From BJGN01 sp041159865 (GTDB lineage: Bacteria > Bacteroidota > Bacteroidia > Chitinophagales > Saprospiraceae): DNA of 64,000 nt. The stretch lies in contig JBEAXK010000015.1 in NCBI GenBank assembly GCA_041159865.1, positions 1 through 64,000 on the forward strand, read 5' to 3'. A program made the position numbers and the translations under genes. The notes beneath the pieces are model-generated. The model saw nothing but the letters and a program-made list of their open reading frames with translations. It searched no databases and was not told the origin of the DNA. This document shows, piece after piece, positions 34,991 to 43,784 of the stretch; the first letter of the stretch is position 1, and each line of letters starts with the position of its first letter.

Positions 34991-36205
34991 TCACCATTTT
35001 TTTGCCTGATAAGGATAGCGAATTTTATATTGATCTTTTATTAGTTCCAGTAACTTTTTACGAAAAACATCCATATTTTCCTTCCTTTCAGCAGAAATTA
35101 GCAACGGAAGAATCGTTTCACTTTGCTCCCATTTTTTCAATAAACTGGATACGACCTCCTCTTTACCCTCCTCGTCCAGTAGTTCATCGAAATATTTTTC
35201 CCTGTAAAGATCAAATTTATTAAGGATAAGCCAGGTTGGTTTTTCAGTAACACCTAAATCGAGCAACGTTTGGTTTACGGTAGCGATATGGTCTTCATGT
35301 TGAGGGTGGGCAACATCCACAACATGGATCAGTATGTCACTTTCTCTTACTTCATCGAGTGTTGATTTAAAACTTTCGACAAGGTGGTGCGGTAATTTTC
35401 TTATAAAACCAACGGTATCTGATAATAAAAAAGGAACATCTTCCAACACTACTTTTCGAACTGTAGTGTCTAAAGTTGCAAACAATTTATTTTCGGCAAA
35501 TACATCAGATTTGCTTAACAAGTTCATTAGTGTGGACTTGCCAACATTGGTATAACCTACCAAAGCGACACGAATCAGGTCGCCCCTGCTTTTTCTCTGT
35601 GTTTCATTTTGCAAAGAAATCTTTTCCAGTTTTTTCCTCAGCAGTGTAACCTTATCTCTGACAATACGTCTGTCTGTTTCAATTTCCTTTTCACCAGGCC
35701 CTCTCATACCAATTCCTCCTTTTTGGCGCTCCAAATGCGTCCAAAGCCCTCTTAATCGGGGTAATAAATATTGCATTTGAGCCAGTTCAACCTGTGTTTT
35801 AGCTTGGGCAGTTTGAGCTCTGGACGCAAAAATATCTAAAATAAGGGTCGAGCGGTCAATAATTTTAACTTTAAGAAAAGCTTCCAGAATATTAACCTGT
35901 TTACCTGACAAGTCATCATCAAAGATGACCATATTCACATTTTCATGACTTTCGACATAAGCTTGAATTTCTTCTAGTTTACCTTTACCAATAAAGGTAC
36001 GACTATCCGGATGAATCAATTTTTGGGTAAATCTTTTCAGACATTTTGCACCAGCGGTAAGTGCTAAAAAGGCTAATTCGTCCAAGTATTCATTTACTTG
36101 TTCTTCCGTTTCTCCTTTTTGGATAAGCCCAACCAAAACCGCAAACTCCTGTTCCACTAAGATACCCTTTTGCCCTTTTTCCCCTACATTCCAACCATTA
36201 CTCAT
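34991..36205 (-). CDS. hflX: GTPase HflX
   Basis: About 404 residues from the Met at 36205; the in-frame ATG at 36268 would overlap the upstream gene by 53 bp and adds unrelated sequence. The N-terminal HflX domain has FIGKGKLEEIQAYV and VIFDDDLSGKQVNILE; then LPRLRGLWTHLERQKGGIGMRGPGEKEIETDRR, and the G domain: G1 GYTNVGKST, G3 DTVGFIRKLPHHLVESFKSTLDE, G4 NKFD. HflX splits or rescues stalled ribosomes, especially in heat stress. Full length and intact. Confidence 0.97.
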   Translation of the reverse strand: MSNGWNVGEKGQKGILVEQEFAVLVGLIQKGETEEQVNEYLDELAFLALTAGAKCLKRFTQKLIHPDSRTFIGKGKLEEIQAYVESHENVNMVIFDDDLSGKQVNILEAFLKVKIIDRSTLILDIFASRAQTAQAKTQVELAQMQYLLPRLRGLWTHLERQKGGIGMRGPGEKEIETDRRIVRDKVTLLRKKLEKISLQNETQRKSRGDLIRVALVGYTNVGKSTLMNLLSKSDVFAENKLFATLDTTVRKVVLEDVPFLLSDTVGFIRKLPHHLVESFKSTLDEVRESDILIHVVDVAHPQHEDHIATVNQTLLDLGVTEKPTWLILNKFDLYREKYFDELLDEEGKEEVVSSLLKKWEQSETILPLLISAERKENMDVFRKKLLELIKDQYKIRYPYQAKKW

Positions 36206-36215
36206 TTCAATATAA

Positions 36216-37487
36216 TTATTGTATCCAATCGGAAGGATTAAGTCTTTGTTTTTCCTTCCATAATTCAAAATGTATTTCGGGTTTATCTTCTCCTAAAGAA
36301 CCAATTGACTGATTTACACTAATCAAATCCCCTTTTTTTACATTAATTGTCTCCATATTGGCATAAACGGTATAAAAATTATCATGTTGTACAATGACTG
36401 TATACTGATACCCTGGAACCACCTGGGTACCTACCACTTTACCTGGAAAAACTACTTTAACTGAAGCTTTAGGTGAAGTTAAAATATCGATACCATTATT
36501 TACCGTTTTCACATCTTTAAAATCAGGGTGTTGCTGTGTACCAAATGATCTGATAATCTGTCCATCTTCCACAGGCCAGGGAAGATTTCCTTTTGCTTGT
36601 TGAAAATTGGAAAGGGAATTTAGCGGTATTGATTTTTTTTCAGATTTTGGCGCTGCGGCGTTTCTTTTTGTTATGGCGCCCATTTCCAAACGAATTACCT
36701 TTTCTATGGACTGATCCAATTTAAGCCTTTGCCTTAATTGATCTTCTAAAGAAGTAGCTAACTTTTTTTCATTCTCCTTTAAAGAAGTCAGCATGCTATT
36801 CTTGATTTTAAGTTCTTCCCCCAACTGTTCCTTCTGGCCTTTTATTGCATTTAAAACCAACTCCTTTTCTTCTAAGGTTGCCGTCAGTTGAATTGTCTTA
36901 TTTTTCAAGGTAACTTGTGTGGCATGAATTAAAGAAACCTGTCTTCTACGATAACTTTCATACTGTTTTAACAAAATAAAACGTTTGAAAAACTGGTTTA
37001 TATTTTCAGATGAAAAAAGAAATGCATCTAAATTTCGATTGATTTTATTCCTCAATGCCGCTCTGACCATTTCCTTATATTCACTTTGCAACTGGTCGAT
37101 ATCCAGCTGAAGAGAAGTTAACACATTTCTTGTCCTGTTTATTCTAAGCTCAATATTAATAATTTCACTATTTAAGTTACTTAACAATTGTTGCCTGTTA
37201 AGAACTTGTGTTTGAAGATTTAGATAATGCTGAAGGGATTTTTCTTTGTCCTCTCTGGTTTGTTGAAGGGCCTTTGTAGTTTGTTCAATATTTTTCAATA
37301 AATCCTTTCTCCTTTCTTCCAGCTCTTTTCTGGACTGACTATAGGAGGGATGTAGAAATAGAAATAAAAAGACGACATTAATTGCTACCAGAATACCTCT
37401 GCGGAATATCGAACCTAAGGCTGACAGGCAGATTAAATTGAACCTGATTGAAGGATAAGGTGACATGTAGGTTTCCAGTTTCGGCAC
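36216..37487 (-). CDS. EnvC-like murein hydrolase activator (coiled coil plus degenerate M23 domain)
   Basis: The frame is 423 residues. A signal-like helix (ILVAINVVFLFLFLHPSYSQ) precedes a long coiled coil (about 52-270) and a C-terminal LytM/M23 domain (SFGTQQHPDFKDV...YTVIVQHDNFYTVYANMETI...PEIHFELWKEKQRLNP). The first zinc ligand position reads NNGIDI instead of H-x-G-x-D, and YANM replaces YAHL; only the last HFE is kept. This fits EnvC/NlpD, which activate amidases without cutting themselves. The start is uncertain: ATGs at 37487 and 37466 lie inside the upstream gene and far ahead of the signal peptide. Confidence 0.9.
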   Translation of the reverse strand: MPKLETYMSPYPSIRFNLICLSALGSIFRRGILVAINVVFLFLFLHPSYSQSRKELEERRKDLLKNIEQTTKALQQTREDKEKSLQHYLNLQTQVLNRQQLLSNLNSEIINIELRINRTRNVLTSLQLDIDQLQSEYKEMVRAALRNKINRNLDAFLFSSENINQFFKRFILLKQYESYRRRQVSLIHATQVTLKNKTIQLTATLEEKELVLNAIKGQKEQLGEELKIKNSMLTSLKENEKKLATSLEDQLRQRLKLDQSIEKVIRLEMGAITKRNAAAPKSEKKSIPLNSLSNFQQAKGNLPWPVEDGQIIRSFGTQQHPDFKDVKTVNNGIDILTSPKASVKVVFPGKVVGTQVVPGYQYTVIVQHDNFYTVYANMETINVKKGDLISVNQSIGSLGEDKPEIHFELWKEKQRLNPSDWIQ

Positions 37488-38133
37488 TTTTAATATTCAA
37501 ATCACGAAAATAAGAAAAATGTTGCTGGCTTTCTAATGCTTTATAATCTGAAAGCTTCATTATAAAATATTTATTCCCAAAAGGCTGATTCCAGTTGATG
37601 GAAGAAATTCGCTTATTAGCAAAATCCCATTCTAAGGAGATAATCCCTTCAGAAGTCAAATTCTGAATCTGCCAGGTTAACGTTTCTTTTTTAATTAATT
37701 TAAACTGAGAATACTTTTCGAGAGGTGCATTTCCAAATAACAGTGCTTGTAAATAAAAGAAATCACCTGGAATTTGATATTTATCCTGAAGGTAAGATAA
37801 AGGAAAAGACTGAAAATTATTACTCAACCTATCTAGATAATAAAATGAATCTTTTAAAATTAAGGCACGCCCCACTTCAAATCCTAATTTCCTTAATGAA
37901 ACCCATACGGCACTATCTTTACGTACGCGAATAATGGCTTGCCCACTTAAGTTCATACCTTCCGACTCCATCTGTAATTGACATCTCCCCTCCATCCAGT
38001 CAGGTAAATAGGCTGCTTTTTCAAGAAAATAGGAAGGATTTTCCTCCATATTGCCTGTTACATTTTTATTTAACTTTGGAGAGCAGGCCATTAACGTAGT
38101 AAGAAGAAAGAAGACTAAAAATAATTTTCCCAT
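37378..38133 (-). CDS. DUF4292 family lipoprotein
   Basis: The 251-residue protein has a lipoprotein signal (MGKLFLVFFLLTTLMAC; lipobox LMAC) and a domain resembling LolA/LolB-type beta sheets, with QLQMESEGMNLSGQAIIRVRKDSAVWVSL and FEVGRALILKDSFYYLDRLSNNFQSFPLSYLQ, the DUF4292 signature in Bacteroidota. The role is unknown; an outer-membrane lipoprotein function is inferred. It stands between a TPR gene (4 bp away) and the EnvC-like gene (overlapping up to 110 bp), an order I recall from other Bacteroidota. Confidence 0.88.
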   Translation of the reverse strand: MGKLFLVFFLLTTLMACSPKLNKNVTGNMEENPSYFLEKAAYLPDWMEGRCQLQMESEGMNLSGQAIIRVRKDSAVWVSLRKLGFEVGRALILKDSFYYLDRLSNNFQSFPLSYLQDKYQIPGDFFYLQALLFGNAPLEKYSQFKLIKKETLTWQIQNLTSEGIISLEWDFANKRISSINWNQPFGNKYFIMKLSDYKALESQQHFSYFRDLNIKSAETGNLHVTLSFNQVQFNLPVSLRFDIPQRYSGSN

Positions 38134-38137
38134 GTCA

Positions 38138-39781
38138 TCAAAACTTACTCAATTTCAAGGATAAACTTTTTCCTGTATTTCCTGATTCTGCCGATTTCTG
38201 ATATGCCTTTTCGGCTTCTGTTTTCTTATTGACAGACATTAAGGCATCTCCCCAATGTTCAAAAAACAGGGGTGTACCCCATTTTTCAGATTCGCTAAAG
38301 AGTTTTAAAGCCATATCATATTGTTTATCACGGGAGGCAGCATAAGCTTTTGCATGCATAACCAATGCTATCTCATCCTTTTCATTTCCCAAAAACTGGC
38401 CCATTTCAATATCAGAAAGAACTTCAAGAGCCCAGAAAAAAGCTTTTTTATCTTTTACTTTTAATAATGAAAACCTGTTTTTTGCAGCTTCCTTATCTCC
38501 TTGTAAGAAGATAGAAAATGCGTTTAAGGCATTTAAATGCAAGGTAAGTTCTTCGTTTTTGGAACTTTGAAGTAAAGCCTCTTCAATTAAGGGTAAGGCT
38601 TCTGATATTTTCCCTTGAAAAACATAACCATAAGCAGCATAAAATGGAACCAAAGGATTATTTGGGAAAATGTCCCAGGCAAACATAGCTTCTTTTGCCA
38701 GCAAAGCAGAACGTCCATTTTTCCAAAGAAGATTTAAATATTTTTCCCAAACATATAGAATTGATTCATCTTTTAATATTGCCTGTTTATATTTTAAAAT
38801 AGCACTATCCACTGAGCCGACCATGCTATAAATGTCAGCTTGAAGAGCCAGAGGTAATGCATCAGAAGGATGAGCTTCTTCCATAGCCATACAAAGGCTC
38901 AATAATTGTTCCTTCTTCAAGGGATCCTTTGAGATTAGGAGTTGATCTAACTCAGGCATCAATCTCAATTTTTTCTTCTCTGTATCTATTTGGTTATCGG
39001 AGAAAAATGCCAATAAAGACAAAATAGAATTGGTACCCGAATTATTTTCAAGTTGATTCAATTCAAATCTGGCCTGAGCAGCATCGGGTTCTATAGAGAG
39101 TAATTGATTTAAAATTTTTACTGCACCATCTGTATCCTTATTTTTGACAAAATAAGCTGAGGCAAGATAAAAATGATTTGACTCAGAGGGAAACAAGTTA
39201 ATCAAGTTCAATAATTCCTTTTTTGCTTTAGGAATATTACCAGATTTTTGATATAAATCATATTTTTTCAGGATTGTTTCGGGCGTCACCCCCCAAACTA
39301 ACTCTAAATCGTCTATTACTTTAAGAGCAGCATTCCAGTCGTTCCCCTTTTGGAAGCAGAAAATCAATTTCTGGTATATTTCTATATTTTTAGGATCTAA
39401 GGCAACACAAGACTGCAATACAGGAATGGCAGAATTAAATTGACCATTTTTCAAATAAACAGAAGCTAGATTTTGTTGAAACCAAATATTATTGGGTGAT
39501 TTTTTTACAGCTGAAAGGCTATGGAAAGTTGCCTTTTCCCACAAAGCACTATCTTGATAAATCAAAGCCAGATAATAATCTGCCAGATCATTATTTGGGT
39601 GATCTTTCAATATTTTCTGATAAATAGCAACTGCTTTATCTATATTGAGTATAAATTTTTCCTTTGCAGCCTCAATCAGCGCCGCTTCCACCAACAAATC
39701 ATTTGCAGAAACCTGTACAGGCTGTCCCTGAACTGAAAGAATGAACGACAAGAACGAAAGACAAAACCAAATGATTTTCAT
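38138..39781 (-). CDS. Secreted TPR-repeat protein
   Basis: The 547-residue protein has a signal peptide to about residue 20 (SFLSFILSVQGQ) and TPR-type helical repeats throughout: NDLADYYLALIYQDSALWEKATFHSLSAVKKSP, FQQNLASVYLKNGQFNSAIPVLQSCVALDPKN, AFWALEVLSDIEMG and DKQYDMALKLFSESEKWG. Probably a periplasmic scaffold. It is linked at 4 bp to the DUF4292 gene and 18 bp from pyk. Confidence 0.88.
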   Translation of the reverse strand: MKIIWFCLSFLSFILSVQGQPVQVSANDLLVEAALIEAAKEKFILNIDKAVAIYQKILKDHPNNDLADYYLALIYQDSALWEKATFHSLSAVKKSPNNIWFQQNLASVYLKNGQFNSAIPVLQSCVALDPKNIEIYQKLIFCFQKGNDWNAALKVIDDLELVWGVTPETILKKYDLYQKSGNIPKAKKELLNLINLFPSESNHFYLASAYFVKNKDTDGAVKILNQLLSIEPDAAQARFELNQLENNSGTNSILSLLAFFSDNQIDTEKKKLRLMPELDQLLISKDPLKKEQLLSLCMAMEEAHPSDALPLALQADIYSMVGSVDSAILKYKQAILKDESILYVWEKYLNLLWKNGRSALLAKEAMFAWDIFPNNPLVPFYAAYGYVFQGKISEALPLIEEALLQSSKNEELTLHLNALNAFSIFLQGDKEAAKNRFSLLKVKDKKAFFWALEVLSDIEMGQFLGNEKDEIALVMHAKAYAASRDKQYDMALKLFSESEKWGTPLFFEHWGDALMSVNKKTEAEKAYQKSAESGNTGKSLSLKLSKF

Positions 39782-39799
39782 GAATTTATTTGATCGTTA

Positions 39800-41239
39800 C
39801 TAATCAATAACGGTAATTTTAAGCATGTTAGTACGATGTTTTCTCATCAAAGGCATCGTTCCAGTGTTCACCACAATATCTCCTTTCTGAACGATTGATT
39901 TTGCTTTTAGCAAATCGACCACATCCTGAATGGTGTCATCGGTTGTGGCAAAACGATCATAATAAAAACATTCAACCCCCCAGACGAGACTCAAGGTAGC
40001 GAGCATATGAATTTTATCACAAAAAATATACGTTTTAATATTGATATCGGGTCTAAAGCTGGATACTTTGAAGGCGGTATAACCAGAACTCGTCATTCCA
40101 ATAATTGCTTTTGCTTTGATACTTTCAGCGGTATGAACAGCTTGTTGACAAACGACATCAGAAAGGAAGGTACGTGAATTATCAGAAGGAACTGGTCTTT
40201 TTTCACCAATTTCAAAAACTTTTTCTGCTTCCTGAATGATTCTGACCATTGCTTCCACCACCTTGACCGGATGTCTTCCAACGGAAGTTTCAGCACTTAA
40301 CATAACGGCATCAGCACCATCAAATACGGCATTTGCTACATCAGTTGCTTCAGCACGAGTAGGAGAAGGATTCGTTATCATCGAATCCATCATCTGTGTA
40401 GCCACAATGACAGGTCTTGACCTTTGGATACACTTTTGGATAATGGTTTTTTGAATAACAGGAACCTGTTCAATAGGAATTTCAATACCTAAATCACCTC
40501 TCGCCACCATAATAGCATTGGAAGCTTTGATAATTTTATCAATTTTTTCAATGGCTTCTGGTTTCTCAATTTTGGAGATAATCTTAGCTGGATGATTTTT
40601 CGCTTCAATTTTAGCTCTCAACTCTTTGACATCCTTTGCAGACCGAACGAACGAAAGGGCAATCCAGTTGACGGGCTGTGTGAGAATAAATTCTAAATCG
40701 ATTAAATCTTTTTCTGGTAAAGAAGGAAGAGATATTTTGGTATTTGGAAGATTTACCCCTTTGTTAGAGGACAAAACGCCCCCGAAAAGAGTAATCATCC
40801 TAACGGTATCTTTAAAATTTGTTTCAATAACTTCAAAGACCAGTTTTCCATCATCAACTAGGACTTTTTCACCAACTTTGACATCGGAGGCAAATTCCTG
40901 GTAGCTCATATATATTGCTTCTTTTGTGCCTATACATGGTTTATTCACCAAGGTAATGACATCCCCTTCAGCTAGTTCAAGTGCATTATTTTCAATTTGG
41001 CCAACTCTAAGTTTAGGCCCTTGTAAATCAGCTAAAATACCAATATGATATCCAAATTTTTCATTTAATTCGGTAATTCGTTGAATGACTTCAAGATGTT
41101 CATTGTGCCGACTGTGTGAAAAATTTAACCGGAAAATATTCACCCCTGCATCGGCCAGAGCCCGAAGATTTTCAATGGAGCTACAAGCAGGACCGACGGT
41201 AGCCACTATTTTTGTGTTTTTGTTAACTTTGTTATGCAT
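39800..41239 (-). CDS. pyk: Pyruvate kinase
   Basis: The 479-residue glycolytic enzyme converts phosphoenolpyruvate and ADP to pyruvate and ATP. Motifs: KIVATVGPACSSIENLRALADAGVNIFRLNFSHSRHNEH, ILADLQGPKLRVG, ALSFVRSAKDVKEL, IISKIEKPEAIEKIDKII (catalytic Lys), IMVARGDLGIEIP, ATQMMDSMITNPSPTRAEATDVANAVFDGADAVMLSAETSVG. The C-terminal domain ends NTGTMPLMRKHRTNMLKI. Full length. It is the first gene of a long minus-strand run. Confidence 0.98.
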   Translation of the reverse strand: MHNKVNKNTKIVATVGPACSSIENLRALADAGVNIFRLNFSHSRHNEHLEVIQRITELNEKFGYHIGILADLQGPKLRVGQIENNALELAEGDVITLVNKPCIGTKEAIYMSYQEFASDVKVGEKVLVDDGKLVFEVIETNFKDTVRMITLFGGVLSSNKGVNLPNTKISLPSLPEKDLIDLEFILTQPVNWIALSFVRSAKDVKELRAKIEAKNHPAKIISKIEKPEAIEKIDKIIKASNAIMVARGDLGIEIPIEQVPVIQKTIIQKCIQRSRPVIVATQMMDSMITNPSPTRAEATDVANAVFDGADAVMLSAETSVGRHPVKVVEAMVRIIQEAEKVFEIGEKRPVPSDNSRTFLSDVVCQQAVHTAESIKAKAIIGMTSSGYTAFKVSSFRPDINIKTYIFCDKIHMLATLSLVWGVECFYYDRFATTDDTIQDVVDLLKAKSIVQKGDIVVNTGTMPLMRKHRTNMLKITVID

Positions 41240-41371
41240 TTTTTTGGGTATATCACATTTAACATTTTAATAAATGTAAGGGCGAAATAAGCAATAATAT
41301 TGCAAAAAGGGGTCAAAATATCCTAAAAAATGAAAGAAAGAATGTATAATAGTAAAAAAAAAATAAAAAAC

Positions 41372-41403
41372 TTTGATTTTAAAGGTAGTTCTGCTTTACT
41401 TTG
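41372..41403 (+). promoter_or_regulatory. Putative Bacteroidota promoter for acpP
   Basis: TTTG at 41372-41375 is followed after 20 bp by TTACTTTG (41396-41403), close to the consensus TTTG-N17-20-TAnnTTTG with one mismatch. It lies 34 nt upstream of the acpP ATG. Confidence 0.5.
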
Positions 41404-41437
41404 CACCTTATTTTAATAAACCACTAATAATTTCCCT

Positions 41438-41680
41438 ATGTCTAGCATTGCAGAAAGAGTAAGCAAGATTATCGTTAAAAATTTGGGAGTTGACGAAGCA
41501 GATGTAAATCCTGGTGCAAGTTTCACTGGTGATTTAGGAGCCGATTCTTTGGATACGGTTGAACTGATTATGGCTTTTGAAAAAGAATTCGAAGTCTCTA
41601 TTCCAGATGAGCAAGCGGAAAAGATTCAAACTGTTGGCGACGCCGTTAAATATCTAGAAGATCAGTTAGCTGCAAAGTAA
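41438..41680 (+). CDS. acpP: Acyl carrier protein
   Basis: The 80-residue acidic protein carries growing acyl chains in fatty-acid synthesis on a phosphopantetheine arm attached to the Ser of GADSLDTVELIM (Ser38). The VDEADVNPGASFTGDLG and FEKEFEVSIPDEQAEKIQTVGDAV segments are standard. It stands directly before fabF, the usual arrangement. Confidence 0.98.
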   Translation: MSSIAERVSKIIVKNLGVDEADVNPGASFTGDLGADSLDTVELIMAFEKEFEVSIPDEQAEKIQTVGDAVKYLEDQLAAK

Positions 41681-41699
41681 TTCTTGTGTAACTAAAGTG

Positions 41700-41739
41700 C
41701 AAACCACAAGTCTGTTTTCAAGCAGACTTGTGGTTTTTA
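41700..41739 (+). terminator. Hairpin terminator/attenuator between acpP and fabF
   Basis: AAACCACAAGTCTG and CAGACTTGTGGTTT form a perfect 14-bp stem around TTTTCAAG, followed by TTT. It lies within the acpP-fabF gap and would lower fabF expression relative to acpP. Confidence 0.8.
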
Positions 41740-41758
41740 AAACGATTAAATAGATCAA

Positions 41759-43012
41759 ATGAAAAGAGTTGTTGTAACAGGTATTGGTGCAATTACACCT
41801 GTAGGTAACGATATAAATGCATTTACTTCAAGCCTTCAACAGGGTGTGAGTGGTGCAAATACAATTACTTTATTTGACCCTGCTCTTTTTAAAACCCGCT
41901 TTGCCTGCGAGATTAAAAATTTCACTCCTGAAATGTATATCGACCGCAAAGAAGTTAGAAGGTTAGATCGTTTTGCACAAATTGCTATTTGTTGTGCGGC
42001 TGAAGCTGTCCAACATTCAGGATTAGATTTCGAAAATGATTCCTCATTGAACCATGACAGAATTGGGGTAATCTGGGGTTCTGGCATTGGAGGTCTCAGT
42101 AGCCTAGAGGAAGAAATCAAGGAGTTTATGAAAGGCGACGGAACTCCAAGGTTTAGTCCTTTCATGATTCCTAAAATGATTTCTGACATTGCCGCGGGTC
42201 ATATCTCAATGCGATATGGTCTTCGTGGCATCAATTATGCAACAGTTTCAGCTTGTGCATCAGCCACACATGCCATCATCAATGCCATGGATGCCATAAG
42301 ACTGGGTAGAAATGATATCGTTGTTACCGGAGGTTCTGAAGCTACCGTAACTGTTGCGGGAATGGGAGGATTTAGTGCAATGAAGGCGCTTTCAACAAGA
42401 AATGACGACTTTTTAACCGCTTCACGTCCTTTCGATAAAGACCGAGATGGTTTTGTTCTTGGCGAGGGGGGTGCTTGTATTATTTTAGAATCTTTGGAGC
42501 ATGCTCAAAAAAGAGGAGCAACCATCCTGGCAGAAATTGCCGGGGGCGGTGCTACGGCTGATGCCTATCACCTCACCGCGCCCCATCCAGATGGACTCGG
42601 TGCCACAAATGTTATGAAAATTGCCCTGCAGGATGCAGGTTTAAATAAAACGGACATCGATTATGTCAATGTGCACGGCACTTCTACCCCTCTGGGTGAT
42701 ATCGCCGAAACAAAAGCAATACAGAATGTTTTTGGAGAACATGCCTATAAAATGAATATCAGTTCAACAAAATCAATGACAGGTCACCTCTTGGGTGCTG
42801 CTGGTGCTGTTGAATCAGTCGCTTCAATCCTTTCCATTATTCATAAGTTCGTTCCTCCAACGATTAATCATTTTACAGATGATCCAGAATTAGATGCAAA
42901 ACTTAACTTTACTTTTAATGAAGCTCAAGAAAGAGAAGTTAAAGCAGCGCTGAGTAATACTTTCGGATTTGGAGGTCATAATGCATGTGTTATCTTTAAA
43001 AAATTTGCATAA
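41759..43012 (+). CDS. fabF: 3-oxoacyl-[acyl-carrier-protein] synthase II
   Basis: The 417-residue condensing enzyme elongates acyl-ACP with malonyl-ACP. Active-site Cys is in ATVSACASATHAI (about residue 165), the two His in NVHGTSTPLGD and SMTGHLLGAAGAVE, and the C-terminal NTFGFGGHNACVIF is intact. RVVVTGIGAITPVGND opens the fold. Normal length. It is followed 11 bp later by rnc. Confidence 0.98.
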   Translation: MKRVVVTGIGAITPVGNDINAFTSSLQQGVSGANTITLFDPALFKTRFACEIKNFTPEMYIDRKEVRRLDRFAQIAICCAAEAVQHSGLDFENDSSLNHDRIGVIWGSGIGGLSSLEEEIKEFMKGDGTPRFSPFMIPKMISDIAAGHISMRYGLRGINYATVSACASATHAIINAMDAIRLGRNDIVVTGGSEATVTVAGMGGFSAMKALSTRNDDFLTASRPFDKDRDGFVLGEGGACIILESLEHAQKRGATILAEIAGGGATADAYHLTAPHPDGLGATNVMKIALQDAGLNKTDIDYVNVHGTSTPLGDIAETKAIQNVFGEHAYKMNISSTKSMTGHLLGAAGAVESVASILSIIHKFVPPTINHFTDDPELDAKLNFTFNEAQEREVKAALSNTFGFGGHNACVIFKKFA

Positions 43013-43023
43013 CCAATTGTCTT

Positions 43024-43767
43024 TTGCGCTTACTATTCAAATTATTTAACTTTTATCTTTCTAAAGACAAATATTTCGCCAGGCGCATGTATGATGTCCT
43101 CGGATTTATTCCGGGTAATATTTCTATTTATAAATTAGCTTTTTCTCATAAATCCTCTCAAAATGAGAAGTCCCTTCTTTCTCAAAATAATGAACGTTTA
43201 GAATATTTAGGTGATGCGGTTCTTGGAACGATTGTCGCAGAGTATTTATTTAAGAAATATCCCGACAGCAATGAGGGTTTCTTAACTAAAATGCGATCTA
43301 AGATTGTTAAAAGAAAAACGCTCAATCGAATCGGTGATAAAATGGAGCTCGATGGGGTTTTACAGGAATTTAACAATACTAGACTTAGTCGCTCCATGCT
43401 TGGCAATGCCGTGGAAGCTCTCGTCGGTGCCATTTATTTAGATGCAGGCTACACCTTTACCCATAAATACATTGTTGAAAATATTTTACGCCGTTATCTT
43501 GACATTCATGAATTGGAAAATTATGATGATAATTATAAAAGCCAACTTCTCGAATGGTGCCAGAAACATGGTAAAACAATCTCATATAAACTTATTTCAA
43601 GGTATAAATTTGAAAAAAGAGATCGCTTTAAAGTCGGTGTCTTTGTAAATAATCAACGAATTGCTACGTCTGACGACTTCAATAAGAAAAGTGCAGAACA
43701 ATCCGCTTCTGAAAGAGCGATGATTGAATTAGGCATTCTTTCGGAAGAAGAAGATGATGATGATTGA
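43024..43767 (+). CDS. rnc: Ribonuclease III (TTG start)
   Basis: The 247-residue dsRNA endonuclease processes rRNA and mRNAs. The catalytic motif is NNERLEYLGDAVLG, with the second acidic cluster GNAVEALVGAIYLDAGY; the C-terminal dsRNA-binding domain is at about 165-240 (YKSQLLEWCQKHGK, KKSAEQSASERAMIELG). The start is TTG at 43024: the 21 residues before the first ATG (43087) resemble the N-terminus I recall from other Bacteroidota RNase III (a LLFK-type segment before the ILGF-like strand), so the longer form is preferred. An acidic EEEDDDD tail closes it. The acpP-fabF-rnc order is common. Confidence 0.96.
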   Translation: MRLLFKLFNFYLSKDKYFARRMYDVLGFIPGNISIYKLAFSHKSSQNEKSLLSQNNERLEYLGDAVLGTIVAEYLFKKYPDSNEGFLTKMRSKIVKRKTLNRIGDKMELDGVLQEFNNTRLSRSMLGNAVEALVGAIYLDAGYTFTHKYIVENILRRYLDIHELENYDDNYKSQLLEWCQKHGKTISYKLISRYKFEKRDRFKVGVFVNNQRIATSDDFNKKSAEQSASERAMIELGILSEEEDDDD

Positions 43768-43784
43768 TTTTCTTTAAATAATAC

